Source: Dyella sp. S184 (GTDB lineage: Bacteria > Pseudomonadota > Gammaproteobacteria > Xanthomonadales > Rhodanobacteraceae). From it: 64,000 bases of DNA. The position numbers and the translations under genes are program-made. Location of the stretch: assembly GCF_009766065.1 (NCBI RefSeq), contig NZ_LMUE01000002.1:62001-126000 (forward strand). The letters are read 5' to 3'. This document shows, piece by piece, positions 35,524 to 44,851 of the stretch (positions are counted from its first letter, which is position 1; each line of letters starts with the position of its first letter). The notes beneath the pieces are model-generated. The model was not told where the DNA came from and searched no databases. It was given only the letters and a program-made list of their open reading frames with translations.

Positions 35524-36540
35524 ATGAGCATTCACCTTGACCTCTCCGCCACCATCGGCCACACCCCGCTGCTGCGGCTGCGCCACGCTTCCGCGTTGAC
35601 CGGTTGCGAGATCCTGGCCAAGGCCGAGTTCCTGAATCCCGGCGGCTCGATCAAGGACCGCACCGCGCTTGGCCTGCTGCGCGATGCCGAGCAGCGCAGC
35701 CTGATCCGTCCAAGCGGCACCATCGTCGAAGGCACTGCCGGCAATACCGGCATCGGACTGGCCTTGCTCGGTGCCAGTCTGGGTTATCGCACGGTGATCT
35801 TCATGCCGGAGACGCAGAGTCGCGAGAAGATCGATGCACTGCGCGTCACCGGCGCCGAGGTGCGGCTGGTACCTGCCGTGCCGTACAAAGATCCGAACCA
35901 TTACGCACATCACGCCCGCCGACACGCCGAGGCATTGAACGCGATCGACACGGGCATCGCATGGTTCGCCAACCAGTTCGACAACACCGCCAACCGCGAC
36001 TTCCACGAAGCCACTACCGGCGTGGAAATCTGGGAAGACACCGACGGCCGTGTGGACGGCTTCGTCTGTGCCGCCGGCACCGGCGGCACCTTGGCCGGCG
36101 TCGGCCGCGCACTGAAAGCGCGCAAGCCGGGCGTGATGATCGCACTGGCCGATCCCACCGGCTCCGCGCTAGCCAGCTACGTCAATACCGGCGAACTGAC
36201 TGCCACGGGCAATTCGATCAGCGAGGGCATCGGCTCCAGCCGCGTCACCGCCAACTTCGACGGCGCGCCAATCGACCTGGCCTGGTCGATTCCCGACGAT
36301 GAATCGGTGCCGCTCGCCCACTTGCTGCTGCACGAGGAAGGCTGGTGCGTCGGTGGCTCCAGCGGCGTCAACCTGGCCGGCGCGATCCGCCTCGCACGCG
36401 CACTCGGCCCCGGCCATACCATCGTCACCGTGCTCGCCGATGCCGGCACGCGCTATCAGGCCAAACTGTTCAATCCGGCGTTCCTCCACGAAAAAGGCAT
36501 ACCCGTGCCGGACTGGCTGGCGCAGGCGTTCCCGGGCTGA
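35524..36540 (+). CDS. Cysteine synthase family PLP enzyme (CysK/Cds1-like)
   Basis: Fold type II PLP enzyme of 338 residues, expected to make cysteine from O-acetylserine and sulfide, or to run as a cysteine desulfhydrase. It has the PLP Lys in FLNPGGSIKDRTALG (about 43), substrate loop EGTAGNTGIGLAL (about 73), phosphate-binding CAAGTGGTLAGVGRAL (about 185) and the C-terminal GGSSGVNLAGA. ATG 35524 (MSIHLDLSATIGHTPLLRL) fits the family start. It is divergent from metX, linking cysteine supply to transsulfuration. CysK is usually about 310-325 residues; exact subfamily is open. Confidence 0.9.
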   Translation: MSIHLDLSATIGHTPLLRLRHASALTGCEILAKAEFLNPGGSIKDRTALGLLRDAEQRSLIRPSGTIVEGTAGNTGIGLALLGASLGYRTVIFMPETQSREKIDALRVTGAEVRLVPAVPYKDPNHYAHHARRHAEALNAIDTGIAWFANQFDNTANRDFHEATTGVEIWEDTDGRVDGFVCAAGTGGTLAGVGRALKARKPGVMIALADPTGSALASYVNTGELTATGNSISEGIGSSRVTANFDGAPIDLAWSIPDDESVPLAHLLLHEEGWCVGGSSGVNLAGAIRLARALGPGHTIVTVLADAGTRYQAKLFNPAFLHEKGIPVPDWLAQAFPG

Positions 36541-36600
36541 GGCGATCGCTGCGATGGCAGAGTCTGCGCCGCTTCATGCGCCTCCTGCTAACGTATTCGC

Positions 36601-37326
36601 ATGACCGCACACTCCGACACGTCGACGTTGCACATCCAGCTGCAACGCGACGGCTTTGCCTTCCTCACCGCCGACCAGATGCGCGACCTGTTACAGGCGC
36701 AGGCGCTGAGCGACTGGCCCGCGTTCGCCGCCAGCTGGAACGATCTGGGACCCGACACCTATCTGGCTGCACGCGGCCGGCAGCGGCGCCGGCGGCATGC
36801 GGTGTACGCCGCCGATGCCAGCGGTGAGATCCGGCGCGAACCGCACCAACCGCATTACCAGAGCCTCACCTACAACACCCTGCAGGGCGACATCCAGCGC
36901 TGGTTCGATCCGGTGCAGCAAGCGATCGCCGAAGGCCCCAGCCTGCGGCGCATCCTCGCCTTCAGCCGTGAACTGTTCGGCGCGCTGGCGCCGGCCACTC
37001 GCCATTGGCACATCGAGGTGCACCAGTTCCGCATTGAGGCGCGTGCGGGCGAGGCCGGCGAGCCAACTCCGGAAGGCGTGCATCGCGACGGCGTCGACTA
37101 TGTGCTGGTGCTGCTGATTGACCGCGCCAACATCGAGAGCGGCACCACCACCATCCACGCCCACGATGGCACCCTGCTGGGCAGCTTCACCCTCACCCAT
37201 GCACTGGACGCCGCCCTGGTCGACGATGCCCGCGTCTACCACGGCGTTACCGCAGTGACGCCGCTCGATCCTAAGCACCCAGCCCATCGCGACGTGCTGG
37301 TGGTGACGTTCAAGGCCTCCACATAG
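36601..37326 (+). CDS. 2-oxoglutarate/Fe(II) dioxygenase, PF10014 family
   Basis: A 241-residue cytosolic protein of the 2OG-Fe dioxygenase family that includes L-isoleucine/L-leucine hydroxylases such as IDO. Iron ligands are likely His and Asp in EGVHRDGVDYVLVLLI (about 160-163) and His in DDARVYHGVTAVTPLD (about 214); a 2OG-binding Arg lies in PAHRDVLVVTF near the C-terminus. Upstream it has HWHIEVHQFRIEA. It lies 60 bp after the cysteine-synthase-like gene on the same strand, so it may be co-transcribed and act on a free amino acid; the substrate is unknown. Confidence 0.85.
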   Translation: MTAHSDTSTLHIQLQRDGFAFLTADQMRDLLQAQALSDWPAFAASWNDLGPDTYLAARGRQRRRRHAVYAADASGEIRREPHQPHYQSLTYNTLQGDIQRWFDPVQQAIAEGPSLRRILAFSRELFGALAPATRHWHIEVHQFRIEARAGEAGEPTPEGVHRDGVDYVLVLLIDRANIESGTTTIHAHDGTLLGSFTLTHALDAALVDDARVYHGVTAVTPLDPKHPAHRDVLVVTFKAST

Positions 37327-37485
37327 CAGCCCGTGCATCGCTGCAATTGTTACGACATCGTCATCGGACGTGTGCCGCGCACCGAGCACCCCGGGCAAGC
37401 CGCGAATTTGCTGGAATAGCCATCAACATCCGCGTTACGTCACACCCGCTATGATGGAACCCACATTTTTCACAAGGTACCCCCC

Positions 37486-38673
37486 ATGTCCCTCGATTCA
37501 TCTCATCGCAGGGACAACGCTGCCCCCGCCTTGCCACACGATGCCATCGAGGAGCGGTTGAAGTTCAGCGGTGACAACTCCTTCCATCGCGAACTGCGTC
37601 GACGTGTCGACGCCGAGTTCGAGCGCAGCGGCCGCCACCAGCGTGACAGTGCGCAGATGTATCTGAAGACGGCGATCATCCTTGGCCTGTTCGCGCTCAC
37701 CTATGTAGCGCTGGTGTTCTTCGCGACCAGCGGCTGGCAGGCCCTTCTGCTGAGCATCGTGCTCGGCGTGGCGACAGCCGGGATCGGTTTCAACATCATG
37801 CATGACGGCGGCCATCAGGCGTATTCGGAACGCCGCTGGATCAACCGGCTGATGGCAATGACGCTGGATATGGTCGGCGGCAGCTCGTACATCTGGCAGT
37901 GGAAGCACGCACGTTTCCACCATACATGGGTCAACGTCGCCGGGCATGACAGTGACATCGACCTCGGCGTACTGGGGCGCCTTTCCCCATCGCAACCGAG
38001 GCGACCATGGCATCGCTGGCAACACTTCTACCTGTGGGTGCTGTACGGCGTCACCGCGATCCGCTGGCATCTGTACGGCGATTTCCGCGACATGATTACC
38101 GGCACTGTCGGCGAACGTCCGTTCGCGCGCCCGCGCGGTTGGGATCTGGCTGTGTTCGTGGTCGGCAAGCTGGCGTTCTTCACCCTTGCGTTCGGGTTGC
38201 CGCTGGCCTTCCATTCGATCGGTGCCGTGCTGCTTTTCTACACGGTGACCACCGCCGTCGCTGGCGTGCTGCTGGCGCTGGTGTTCCAGATGGCGCACGT
38301 GGTGGAAGAGGCAGCGTTTCCCGAGCCGAATGAAGGCGGTCAGCAGATGGACACGCCATGGGCGATCCATCAGCTGGAAACCACGGTGGATTTCGCGCGC
38401 GGCAATCGCGTATTGAGCTGGTTGATCGGCGGCCTGAATTTCCAGGTGGAACACCACCTTTTTCCACGTATCTCGCACGTGCACTATCCGGCCGTCGCAC
38501 GCGTGGTGGAAGAGGCCTGCCGCGAATTCGGAGTGACCTACCTCGAACATCGCACGTTCGCTGCCGGCATCGCTTCGCATTACCGCTGGCTGCGGCAACT
38601 GGGCCGCCCAGTCATCGTGACAGCCACCGCTCCAGTATCCGTACTGGAACCCGAACCGCTGCCGCAGACCTGA
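37486..38673 (+). CDS. Membrane fatty-acid desaturase (front-end/linoleoyl type)
   Basis: A 395-residue diiron membrane desaturase acting on acyl chains. The three histidine boxes are present: HDGGH (IMHDGGHQAY, about 106), HARFHH (WKHARFHHTWVN, about 142-147) and QVEHHLFP (FQVEHHLFPRISH, about 320). The Q in the third box is typical of front-end desaturases; no fused cytochrome b5 domain is present. Membrane helices surround residues 62-80, 85-104, 215-235 and 240-265. TATGAT at 37450-37455 could be its -10 but no -35 is convincing. Confidence 0.93.
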   Translation: MSLDSSHRRDNAAPALPHDAIEERLKFSGDNSFHRELRRRVDAEFERSGRHQRDSAQMYLKTAIILGLFALTYVALVFFATSGWQALLLSIVLGVATAGIGFNIMHDGGHQAYSERRWINRLMAMTLDMVGGSSYIWQWKHARFHHTWVNVAGHDSDIDLGVLGRLSPSQPRRPWHRWQHFYLWVLYGVTAIRWHLYGDFRDMITGTVGERPFARPRGWDLAVFVVGKLAFFTLAFGLPLAFHSIGAVLLFYTVTTAVAGVLLALVFQMAHVVEEAAFPEPNEGGQQMDTPWAIHQLETTVDFARGNRVLSWLIGGLNFQVEHHLFPRISHVHYPAVARVVEEACREFGVTYLEHRTFAAGIASHYRWLRQLGRPVIVTATAPVSVLEPEPLPQT

Positions 38674-38910
38674 GCCACCCATTCCACGTGCCCGTGGAAA
38701 GATCCGAGGCACGCGTGACTGTCGCCCACATGTGAATGCCGCACTCCCACGAAATTCACATGCAAAGAGCCTGCGGCTTGCGATGCTGTATCCGCAGTAG
38801 CCATGCCTTCGGTACGGTTTCACCTCCGTCAGGTGCGTGCGCTGACATTTGCCACTGTCCTTGACCTGTGGCTCCGCCACAAGCTTGGCATTCATAAAGG
38901 ACACCTCATC

Positions 38911-39249
38911 ATGAAAACGAAACTTGTCTTGGCTATGTGCGCAGCTCTGCTGGCTTCAAGTGCAGCGATGGCAGCGCAGGATGATCAAAGCAGCGACGGC
39001 ACTGTTCAGACCACGAAAACCACTACTACGACCATGCAGCACGTCAGCGGCGCCCACACCACCTGGTACAAGGAAGGTGGCGTGATACCTACCGAGTATC
39101 GCGGCAACACCTATGTCGTTCAGCACTGGCAGACCGAGCATTTGAACGAACCCACGGAAGGATCCCACTGGGTGCGTGGTGACAATGGTGACTACCTGCT
39201 GGTCGACGAAAACACCGGCGCGATTACCAGCATCATCCATCAGCATTGA
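38911..39249 (+). CDS. RcnB-like periplasmic protein, copy 1
   Basis: A 112-residue exported protein: signal peptide MKTKLVLAMCAALLASSAAMA, then a Thr-rich stretch (VQTTKTTTTTMQH) and an RcnB-type domain (PF11776-like) with WYKEGGVIPTEYRGNTYVVQ, GSHWVRGDNGDYLLVDENTG. RcnB was first described as a nickel/cobalt homeostasis protein in E. coli; many relatives have unknown roles. AAGGA lies 10 bases before ATG. It is a tandem duplicate of the gene at 39578 and has its own terminator. Confidence 0.85.
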   Translation: MKTKLVLAMCAALLASSAAMAAQDDQSSDGTVQTTKTTTTTMQHVSGAHTTWYKEGGVIPTEYRGNTYVVQHWQTEHLNEPTEGSHWVRGDNGDYLLVDENTGAITSIIHQH

Positions 39250-39288
39250 TTGACCTGCTGGGCGCGGCTTCTTGCCGTACCCATGCTG

Positions 39289-39319
39289 ACGGACCCATGG
39301 TTTCCATGGGTCCGTTTTT
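39289..39319 (+). terminator. Terminator of RcnB-like copy 1
   Basis: ACGGACCCATGG-TTT-CCATGGGTCCGTTTTTG: a perfect 12-bp stem with a three-base loop and a T run. The same design, with one changed base pair, follows copy 2. Confidence 0.92.
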
Positions 39320-39577
39320 GTTTCTGCCGATCCGATCAAGTGGCATGCCGTTCCCGGAAACTGAAGGGCAGACAACAATCTGAACGCACCATCGCAGACA
39401 GGTGACCTACGTTCAAACGTGAACGGCGCACTGGCGCGAAATTCACATATTGAGGGCTTGCAGCTTGCAAAGCTGCCTGTGCATTAGGCATGCCCGGTGC
39501 GATTTAACTCTTAGCTAGTGCACGCTGAGATTTGCTGCCTTTCTTGTTGTGACTCGCCATTTACGAAGGAATACATC

Positions 39578-39916
39578 ATGAAAACGAAACTTGTTTTGGC
39601 TATGTGCGCTGCCCTGCTGCTGTCCAATGTGGCGTTGGCGCAAACCGACGATCAAAGTGGTGGGACGGTTGAAACCACCAAGACGGTCACTACCACCGTG
39701 CAGCATATCGGTGGCAACAACGAGACCTGGTACAAACAGGGTGGCGTAATACCTACCGAGTATCGCGACAATCGGTATGTCGTTCAGCACTGGCAGACCG
39801 AGCACTTGAACGAACCCGCTGAAGGTTCCCATTGGGTGCGTGGCGACAACGGTGACTTCCTGCTGGTCGACGAAAACACCGGTGCCATCGTAAGCATCGT
39901 CCACCAGCAACACTGA
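39578..39916 (+). CDS. RcnB-like periplasmic protein, copy 2
   Basis: A 112-residue paralogue of the gene 667 bp upstream, differing mainly just after the signal peptide (MKTKLVLAMCAALLLSNVALA) and in the Thr-rich linker (VETTKTVTTTVQHIGGNNET). The RcnB domain is almost the same: WYKQGGVIPTEYRDNRYVVQ, GSHWVRGDNGDFLLVDENTG. Its upstream DNA also resembles that of copy 1 (GAAATTCACAT and surrounding words), so the duplicated unit includes the promoter region. Divergence suggests an old duplication. Confidence 0.85.
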   Translation: MKTKLVLAMCAALLLSNVALAQTDDQSGGTVETTKTVTTTVQHIGGNNETWYKQGGVIPTEYRDNRYVVQHWQTEHLNEPAEGSHWVRGDNGDFLLVDENTGAIVSIVHQQH

Positions 39917-39930
39917 AGCTGATCGGCCAA

Positions 39931-39991
39931 GGGCACGGTTTATCGCCGTGCCCTTGCAAACGGATCCATGGTTTCCATGGATCCGTTTTTT
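39931..39991 (+). terminator. Double hairpin/terminator of RcnB-like copy 2
   Basis: Two stems in a row: GGGCACGG-TTTATCG-CCGTGCCC at 39931-39953, then ACGGATCCATGG-TTT-CCATGGATCCGTTTTTT at 39960-39991. The second matches the copy 1 terminator except for one base pair. Confidence 0.88.
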
Positions 39992-40137
39992 ATTGCAGAT
40001 TTCGATCTACTGCCCGCGTTTGCCGTTACCTCCCCTTGTAGAACTACAGGTTTGCGATGAACCGATCCGGCTGCGACACTGCGGCCACGGTGCTCCAGCC
40101 ATGGAACGCCATGATCAACTCATCCAAGGGGAGTGAC

Positions 40138-40494
40138 ATGTCCATCGCCGCAAACGTCGTGATCGCCATCATCGCGCTGCTGCACCTGTGGTTCCTGATC
40201 CTGGAAATGTTCCTGTGGACCAAGCCCGCGGGCCGCCGCGCCTTTGGCCTCACCCCAGAATTCGCCGAGCAGTCGAAAGCGCTCGCCGCCAACCAGGGGC
40301 TCTACAACGGCTTCCTGGCCGCAGGACTGGCCTGGGGCCTCTACCTCGGCGGCGCCGGCTTCAGCGTGAAAGTGTTCTTCCTCGCATGTGTATTGGTCGC
40401 CGGCATCTTCGGCGGACTGACCGCGAGCAGGAAGATTCTGTGGATACAGGCATTGCCGGCCCTGATTGGGCTGGTACTCGTCCATCTGGCCTGA
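40138..40494 (+). CDS. DUF1304 integral membrane protein
   Basis: A 118-residue protein with four predicted membrane helices (IAANVVIAIIALLHLWFLIL, YNGFLAAGLAWGLYLG, VKVFFLACVLVAGIFGGL, ILWIQALPALIGLVLVHL) and the DUF1304 features HLWFLILEMFLW and FAEQSKALAANQGLYNGFLA. GGGGAG is 6 bases before ATG 40138, favouring it over a frame extension of 27 codons. Function unknown for the family. The downstream peptidase gene starts 15 bp later, so the two are probably co-transcribed. Confidence 0.88.
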   Translation: MSIAANVVIAIIALLHLWFLILEMFLWTKPAGRRAFGLTPEFAEQSKALAANQGLYNGFLAAGLAWGLYLGGAGFSVKVFFLACVLVAGIFGGLTASRKILWIQALPALIGLVLVHLA

Positions 40495-40508
40495 CGAGGC
40501 AGACACTC

Positions 40509-41171
40509 ATGGCGACGCCCTCTCGCGAAGCTGTCGGACAACGCTTCGATCAAGCGCTGATGCAACACGCCCGCGAAAAAACCTGGGCCGCGCTACATGG
40601 CATCCGCGAACGCATGCGTCCGGGCATCAGCGAAGACGAGGCGAAGCTCGAGGCAGCCGAGGTATTCCGCGAGCTAGGCTTCGAGCGGCTATGGCATCCG
40701 GTGCTGATCCGCATCGGGCCGAACACCACCAAGATCTATCGGCAGCGCTCCGACCCCAGCGTGCGACTGGGCGAGAACGATAGCTACTTCATCGATCTTG
40801 GACTGGTATTCGACGGACACGAGGGTGATGTGGGCGATACATTCGTGGTCGGTCACGCGCCGGAACGTCAGGCTTGCGCGGAAGCGGCGCGGACGTTGTT
40901 CGGCGAAGTGGCCGACGTGTGGCGCTCGCAAGCGCTGAGCGGCCAGGCGCTGTATGCGTATGCCGGCCAGCGTGCCGCAGCGATGGGTTGGCGGTTCAAC
41001 CACGCGATCAAAGGTCATCGGGTCAGCGACTTTCCGCATGCGATCCACAAGGCCGGCGACCTTGGTGATCTGGAAGCATCACCGTCTAGCGGACTGTGGA
41101 TCCTGGAAATCCAGATCGCGCATCCGAGCGAACCGTTCGGCGCGTTCTACGAGGATCTGCTGGCGCGCTGA
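40509..41171 (+). CDS. M24-family (creatinase/aminopeptidase fold) metallopeptidase-like protein
   Basis: A 220-residue pita-bread-fold protein. Candidate dimetal ligands are in the family order: Asp in SYFIDLGLVF, Asp in DVGDTFVVG, His in FPHAIHKAGDLG, Glu in GLWILEIQIAH and Glu in GAFYEDLLAR at the C-terminus. It opens with helices like those of Xaa-Pro aminopeptidase catalytic domains (RERMRPGISEDEAKLEAAEVF) but lacks the N-terminal domain. Whether it is an active peptidase is unclear. ATG 40509 follows the DUF1304 gene by 14 bp. Confidence 0.82.
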   Translation: MATPSREAVGQRFDQALMQHAREKTWAALHGIRERMRPGISEDEAKLEAAEVFRELGFERLWHPVLIRIGPNTTKIYRQRSDPSVRLGENDSYFIDLGLVFDGHEGDVGDTFVVGHAPERQACAEAARTLFGEVADVWRSQALSGQALYAYAGQRAAAMGWRFNHAIKGHRVSDFPHAIHKAGDLGDLEASPSSGLWILEIQIAHPSEPFGAFYEDLLAR

Positions 41172-41281
41172 TCCGCGCAAACACAGCAGCCACATACCCG
41201 CATTGCAATCACCCAGACTGAACGCCATGCGCGCTATGCTGCAGCCTCATCCAGGCGTCGCCTAGATTCAGGCTGCACCGC

Positions 41282-44200
41282 ATGCCGTCGTATCTGAAGC
41301 CAGTACCCACTCCCGCCGCAACCGCCGGCAAAGGCGCACTAACGGCGAAAACCCGCAAGCTGCCACCGAACAGCACCATGATCGTTGGCATCGGCGCCTC
41401 GGCGGGTGGACTGGAAGCGTTCAAGTCGTTCTTCGCGCACATGCCGGCCGATGGCGAGCTGGCCTTCGTGCTGGTGCAGCATCTGGCGCCCGATCACAAC
41501 AGCCTGCTGGCGGAACTGATCGGGCGCAGCACCACGATGCCGGTGCTTGAGGCGACGCATGGCATGCGGGTGGAAGCGCGACATGTCTATGTGATTCCGC
41601 CGAATGCCACGCTGACGATTGCCGACGGCGTGCTGCAGGTATGCAAGCCGGCGCCACCACGCGAGCATCGCTGGCCGATCAATACGTTCTTCACGTCGCT
41701 GGCCGAGGATCAGGGCGATGGCGCGGTGTGTGTGGTACTGGCCGGCACCGGCAGTGATGGTGCACAGGGGCTACGCGCGGTGAAGGATCACGGCGGCCTG
41801 GCGCTGGCGCAGTCCGGCTTCGACCACGAGGCGATGACCGGCATGCCAGCCAACGCGGTAGCCACCGGGCTGGTCGATGCCGTCATGCCGGTATCCGACA
41901 TGCCGGCACGGCTGCTGGCCTATCAGAAGCAGATGCACGCCGCGCAGCAGAAGAAGGGTTCCGATGGCGTACGCGGCGATGTGGCTGCGCACCTGAATAC
42001 CATCTGCGGATTGCTGCACGCCGAAGTCGGCCACGACTTCAGCCAGTACAAGGAGAAGACACTGATGCGGCGGATCCAACGGCGCATGCTGGTGGTGCAG
42101 GCCGAGACCGTGACGGATTACATCGAGTATTTGCGCGAGCATCCGAACGAACACGAATTGCTGTTTCGCGAATTCCTGATCGGCGTGACCGAGTTCTTCC
42201 GCGATCCGGTTGCCTTCGAGGCACTGCGCTCCATCGCGATCCCTTCGCTGCTGGCGGACAGGGCCAGCGACGATGTGCTGCGGGTCTGGGTACCCGGTTG
42301 CGCCACCGGCGAGGAGGCCTACTCCATCGCGATCCTGCTGCGCGAGGCGATGGGTTCGCAGCGCGGCCTGAAGGTGAAGATTTTCGCCACCGACATCGAC
42401 GATCAGGCGATCGACCGCGCACGCGCCGGACGTTACCGCGCACCGTTGAACGGCATCTCGCCGGAGCGCCTCGAGCGTTGGTTCACCCAGGACCGCGACG
42501 ACTACTGCGTGGCCAAGCAGATCCGCGAAATGTGCATCTTCTCGCCGCATAGCGTGATCAAGGATCCGCCGTTCTCGCGGATGGACCTGGTCTCCTGCCG
42601 CAATCTGCTGATCTATCTCAACAACGGTCTGCAGGAGCGGCTGGTGCAGTCGTTTCACTATGCGTTGCGACCCGGCGGCTTCCTGCTGCTGGGTCCGTCA
42701 GAGCGGCTGGCACGGAACGCGCGCCTGTTCACCGAGCTGGACAAGAAGCAGCGGCTGTACGTGCGACGCGACGACACACATACACGCCCGCGGGATTTTG
42801 TCAGCACGCATCCGCGCCCCTTCAGCAGTACCGAGCACGCCGCGCCGCGACATGTGGAAGACCCGATCGATCAGTCTGCGCGCCAGGCGCTGGAACCGTG
42901 GTCACCGGCTTACGTGGTGATCAACAGCAGCCACGACGTGCTGCGCTTCGGCGGCGACACCGGACGTTACCTGGCACCCTCGACCGGCGCAGCCAGCCTG
43001 AACCTGTTCCAGCTGCTCGACAAGCCTTTGCGCGGCGCCGTGCGCGCAGCCGCACTGCAGGCATTTGCCAGCGGCAAGCAGGTGATCCGCGATGGACTGA
43101 CCCTCCTGCTCAACGGACACGAGCGATCGTTGCGGCTGATCGTGGAGCCGCTGGGTCAGGATGAGCTCCGCGACGACGGCAAGGTCGAGATGTGTGTGGT
43201 TGCCTTCCATGAGCTCGAACCTGCGCCGCACTCGATCGAGCCGACAACGGACGGTAAACCCGGCAATGAACTTACGCGCATTCAGGCACTGGAGGACGAA
43301 TTGCGCGGCACGCGCATGCAACTGCATGCCGCGGTCGACCTGCACGAAACGGCCAGCGAGGAACTGAAATCAGCGAACGAGGAATACCAGTCGGTCAACG
43401 AGGAACTGCAATCCGCCAACGAAGAGCTGGAAACCTCGACCGAGGAAATGCAGTCGATCAACGAGGAATTGCAGACCGTCAACGCCGAGCTCAACAGCAA
43501 AAACGAGGCGTTGAACCGGCTCAACAACGACATCCGCAACCTGCTCGACAGCACGCAGATCGCGACGATCTTCCTCGATTGCGAGCTACACATCCGCAGC
43601 TATACGCCGAAGATGACCGAACTGTTCCATCTGCGTGACGGTGACAAGGGCCGGCCGATCACCGAGATCTCGCCGCGCATCAGCTACCCGGAACTGAAAA
43701 GCGACGTGGCGCAGGTGCTGCACGACATGGCCGTGACCGAACGCATGCTGCGCGGCGTAGGTGAAGCCCCGACCTTCCTGCTGCGCATGCGGCCCTACCT
43801 GACGTTCGACAATGTCGTAGACGGCGTTGTGCTGACCTTCGTCGACATCACCGAAAGCCAGCAGTTGAACAGCGAGCACGCCCGAATGGCAGCGATCGTG
43901 AACGCCTCGCGCGACGCGATCTTCGGTTTTTCGCTGGACGAGCGCATCAGCAGCTGGAACGCCAGCGCCGAACGCATCTTCGGCCTGTCCGCCAAACAGG
44001 TAGTCGGTCAGCCGTTAAACATGCTGCTACCGCCGGAACCGTCCGAGGAGACCAGGAAGTTCTTCGTCAGCCACGAGCGGCCGATGCGGCTGGCCGAATT
44101 CGACATGACCTGGGTGCGACCGGACGGCGCATCCGTGCCACTGGCGATCAGCTACTCGCCGGTATGCGACCAGGACGGCACGATGTTCGCCGGCAAGCTG

Positions 44201-44851
44201 ATCGCACGCGACGTGACCGAGCGCGTGCGCGCGGAACGGCATACGGAAATGATGATGGCCGAGCTCAACCATCGGGTAAAAAATACCCTCGCCACGGTGC
44301 AGGCGATTGCCCAGCAGACCATCATCAACGCGCAAGACTTGCCTGCCTTTACCGAAAGCTTCCTATCGCGGCTGCTGGCGCTGTCGCACACGCACAACCT
44401 GCTGGCACAGGATGCATGGCTCGGCGCGTCACTGGTTGGCATGATCAACAACGAACTGGCGCCATACCGGCACGACAGCGATGCGCGGATGAATGATGCG
44501 AGGGTATGCCTGCAGGGTGATGAACTCAATCTGCAGCCGAAGCAGGCGCTGGCACTGAGCATGGCCTTGCACGAACTCGCCACCAATGCCAGCAAGTACG
44601 GCTCACTGTCGATACCGGAAGGCCTGGTCACCGTCACCTGGACGACACACATCAAGGACCAACGTCCGTGGCTGCTGCTGCAGTGGACGGAAACCGGCGG
44701 CCCAGCCGTCAAGCCACCCACACGCCGCGGCTTCGGTTCACGCCTGATCGATGAAGGCGTGCCGTATGAACTGGATGGTGAGGTGACCCTCGCATTTCCC
44801 CATAGCGGTGTGACCTGCACCATCGATGTACCACTTGAGGTAGCTTCCTGA
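41282..44851 (+). CDS. CheB-CheR-PAS-PAS-HWE histidine kinase fusion
   Basis: A 1189-residue cytosolic signalling protein. Order: CheB methylesterase (about 30-215; nucleophile in GASAGG, LAGTGSDGAQG), CheR methyltransferase (about 225-490; FRDPVAFEAL, SAM motif PGCATGEEAYS near 340), long coiled coil of repeated SANEEL/SINEEL units (about 665-745), two PAS domains (about 750-865 and 868-985), HWE/HisKA_2 kinase with phospho-His in AELNHRVKNTLATVQ (about 997) and ATPase N-box HELATNASKYG (about 1096). No receptor or CheA is nearby. The stop overlaps the start of a receiver gene (TGATG), its likely phosphorylation target. Confidence 0.94.
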   Translation: MPSYLKPVPTPAATAGKGALTAKTRKLPPNSTMIVGIGASAGGLEAFKSFFAHMPADGELAFVLVQHLAPDHNSLLAELIGRSTTMPVLEATHGMRVEARHVYVIPPNATLTIADGVLQVCKPAPPREHRWPINTFFTSLAEDQGDGAVCVVLAGTGSDGAQGLRAVKDHGGLALAQSGFDHEAMTGMPANAVATGLVDAVMPVSDMPARLLAYQKQMHAAQQKKGSDGVRGDVAAHLNTICGLLHAEVGHDFSQYKEKTLMRRIQRRMLVVQAETVTDYIEYLREHPNEHELLFREFLIGVTEFFRDPVAFEALRSIAIPSLLADRASDDVLRVWVPGCATGEEAYSIAILLREAMGSQRGLKVKIFATDIDDQAIDRARAGRYRAPLNGISPERLERWFTQDRDDYCVAKQIREMCIFSPHSVIKDPPFSRMDLVSCRNLLIYLNNGLQERLVQSFHYALRPGGFLLLGPSERLARNARLFTELDKKQRLYVRRDDTHTRPRDFVSTHPRPFSSTEHAAPRHVEDPIDQSARQALEPWSPAYVVINSSHDVLRFGGDTGRYLAPSTGAASLNLFQLLDKPLRGAVRAAALQAFASGKQVIRDGLTLLLNGHERSLRLIVEPLGQDELRDDGKVEMCVVAFHELEPAPHSIEPTTDGKPGNELTRIQALEDELRGTRMQLHAAVDLHETASEELKSANEEYQSVNEELQSANEELETSTEEMQSINEELQTVNAELNSKNEALNRLNNDIRNLLDSTQIATIFLDCELHIRSYTPKMTELFHLRDGDKGRPITEISPRISYPELKSDVAQVLHDMAVTERMLRGVGEAPTFLLRMRPYLTFDNVVDGVVLTFVDITESQQLNSEHARMAAIVNASRDAIFGFSLDERISSWNASAERIFGLSAKQVVGQPLNMLLPPEPSEETRKFFVSHERPMRLAEFDMTWVRPDGASVPLAISYSPVCDQDGTMFAGKLIARDVTERVRAERHTEMMMAELNHRVKNTLATVQAIAQQTIINAQDLPAFTESFLSRLLALSHTHNLLAQDAWLGASLVGMINNELAPYRHDSDARMNDARVCLQGDELNLQPKQALALSMALHELATNASKYGSLSIPEGLVTVTWTTHIKDQRPWLLLQWTETGGPAVKPPTRRGFGSRLIDEGVPYELDGEVTLAFPHSGVTCTIDVPLEVAS

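Noticed and set aside
37450-37455. TATGAT as promoter -10 of the desaturase gene
   Set aside because: No acceptable -35 at 16-18 bp, so not listed as a feature.
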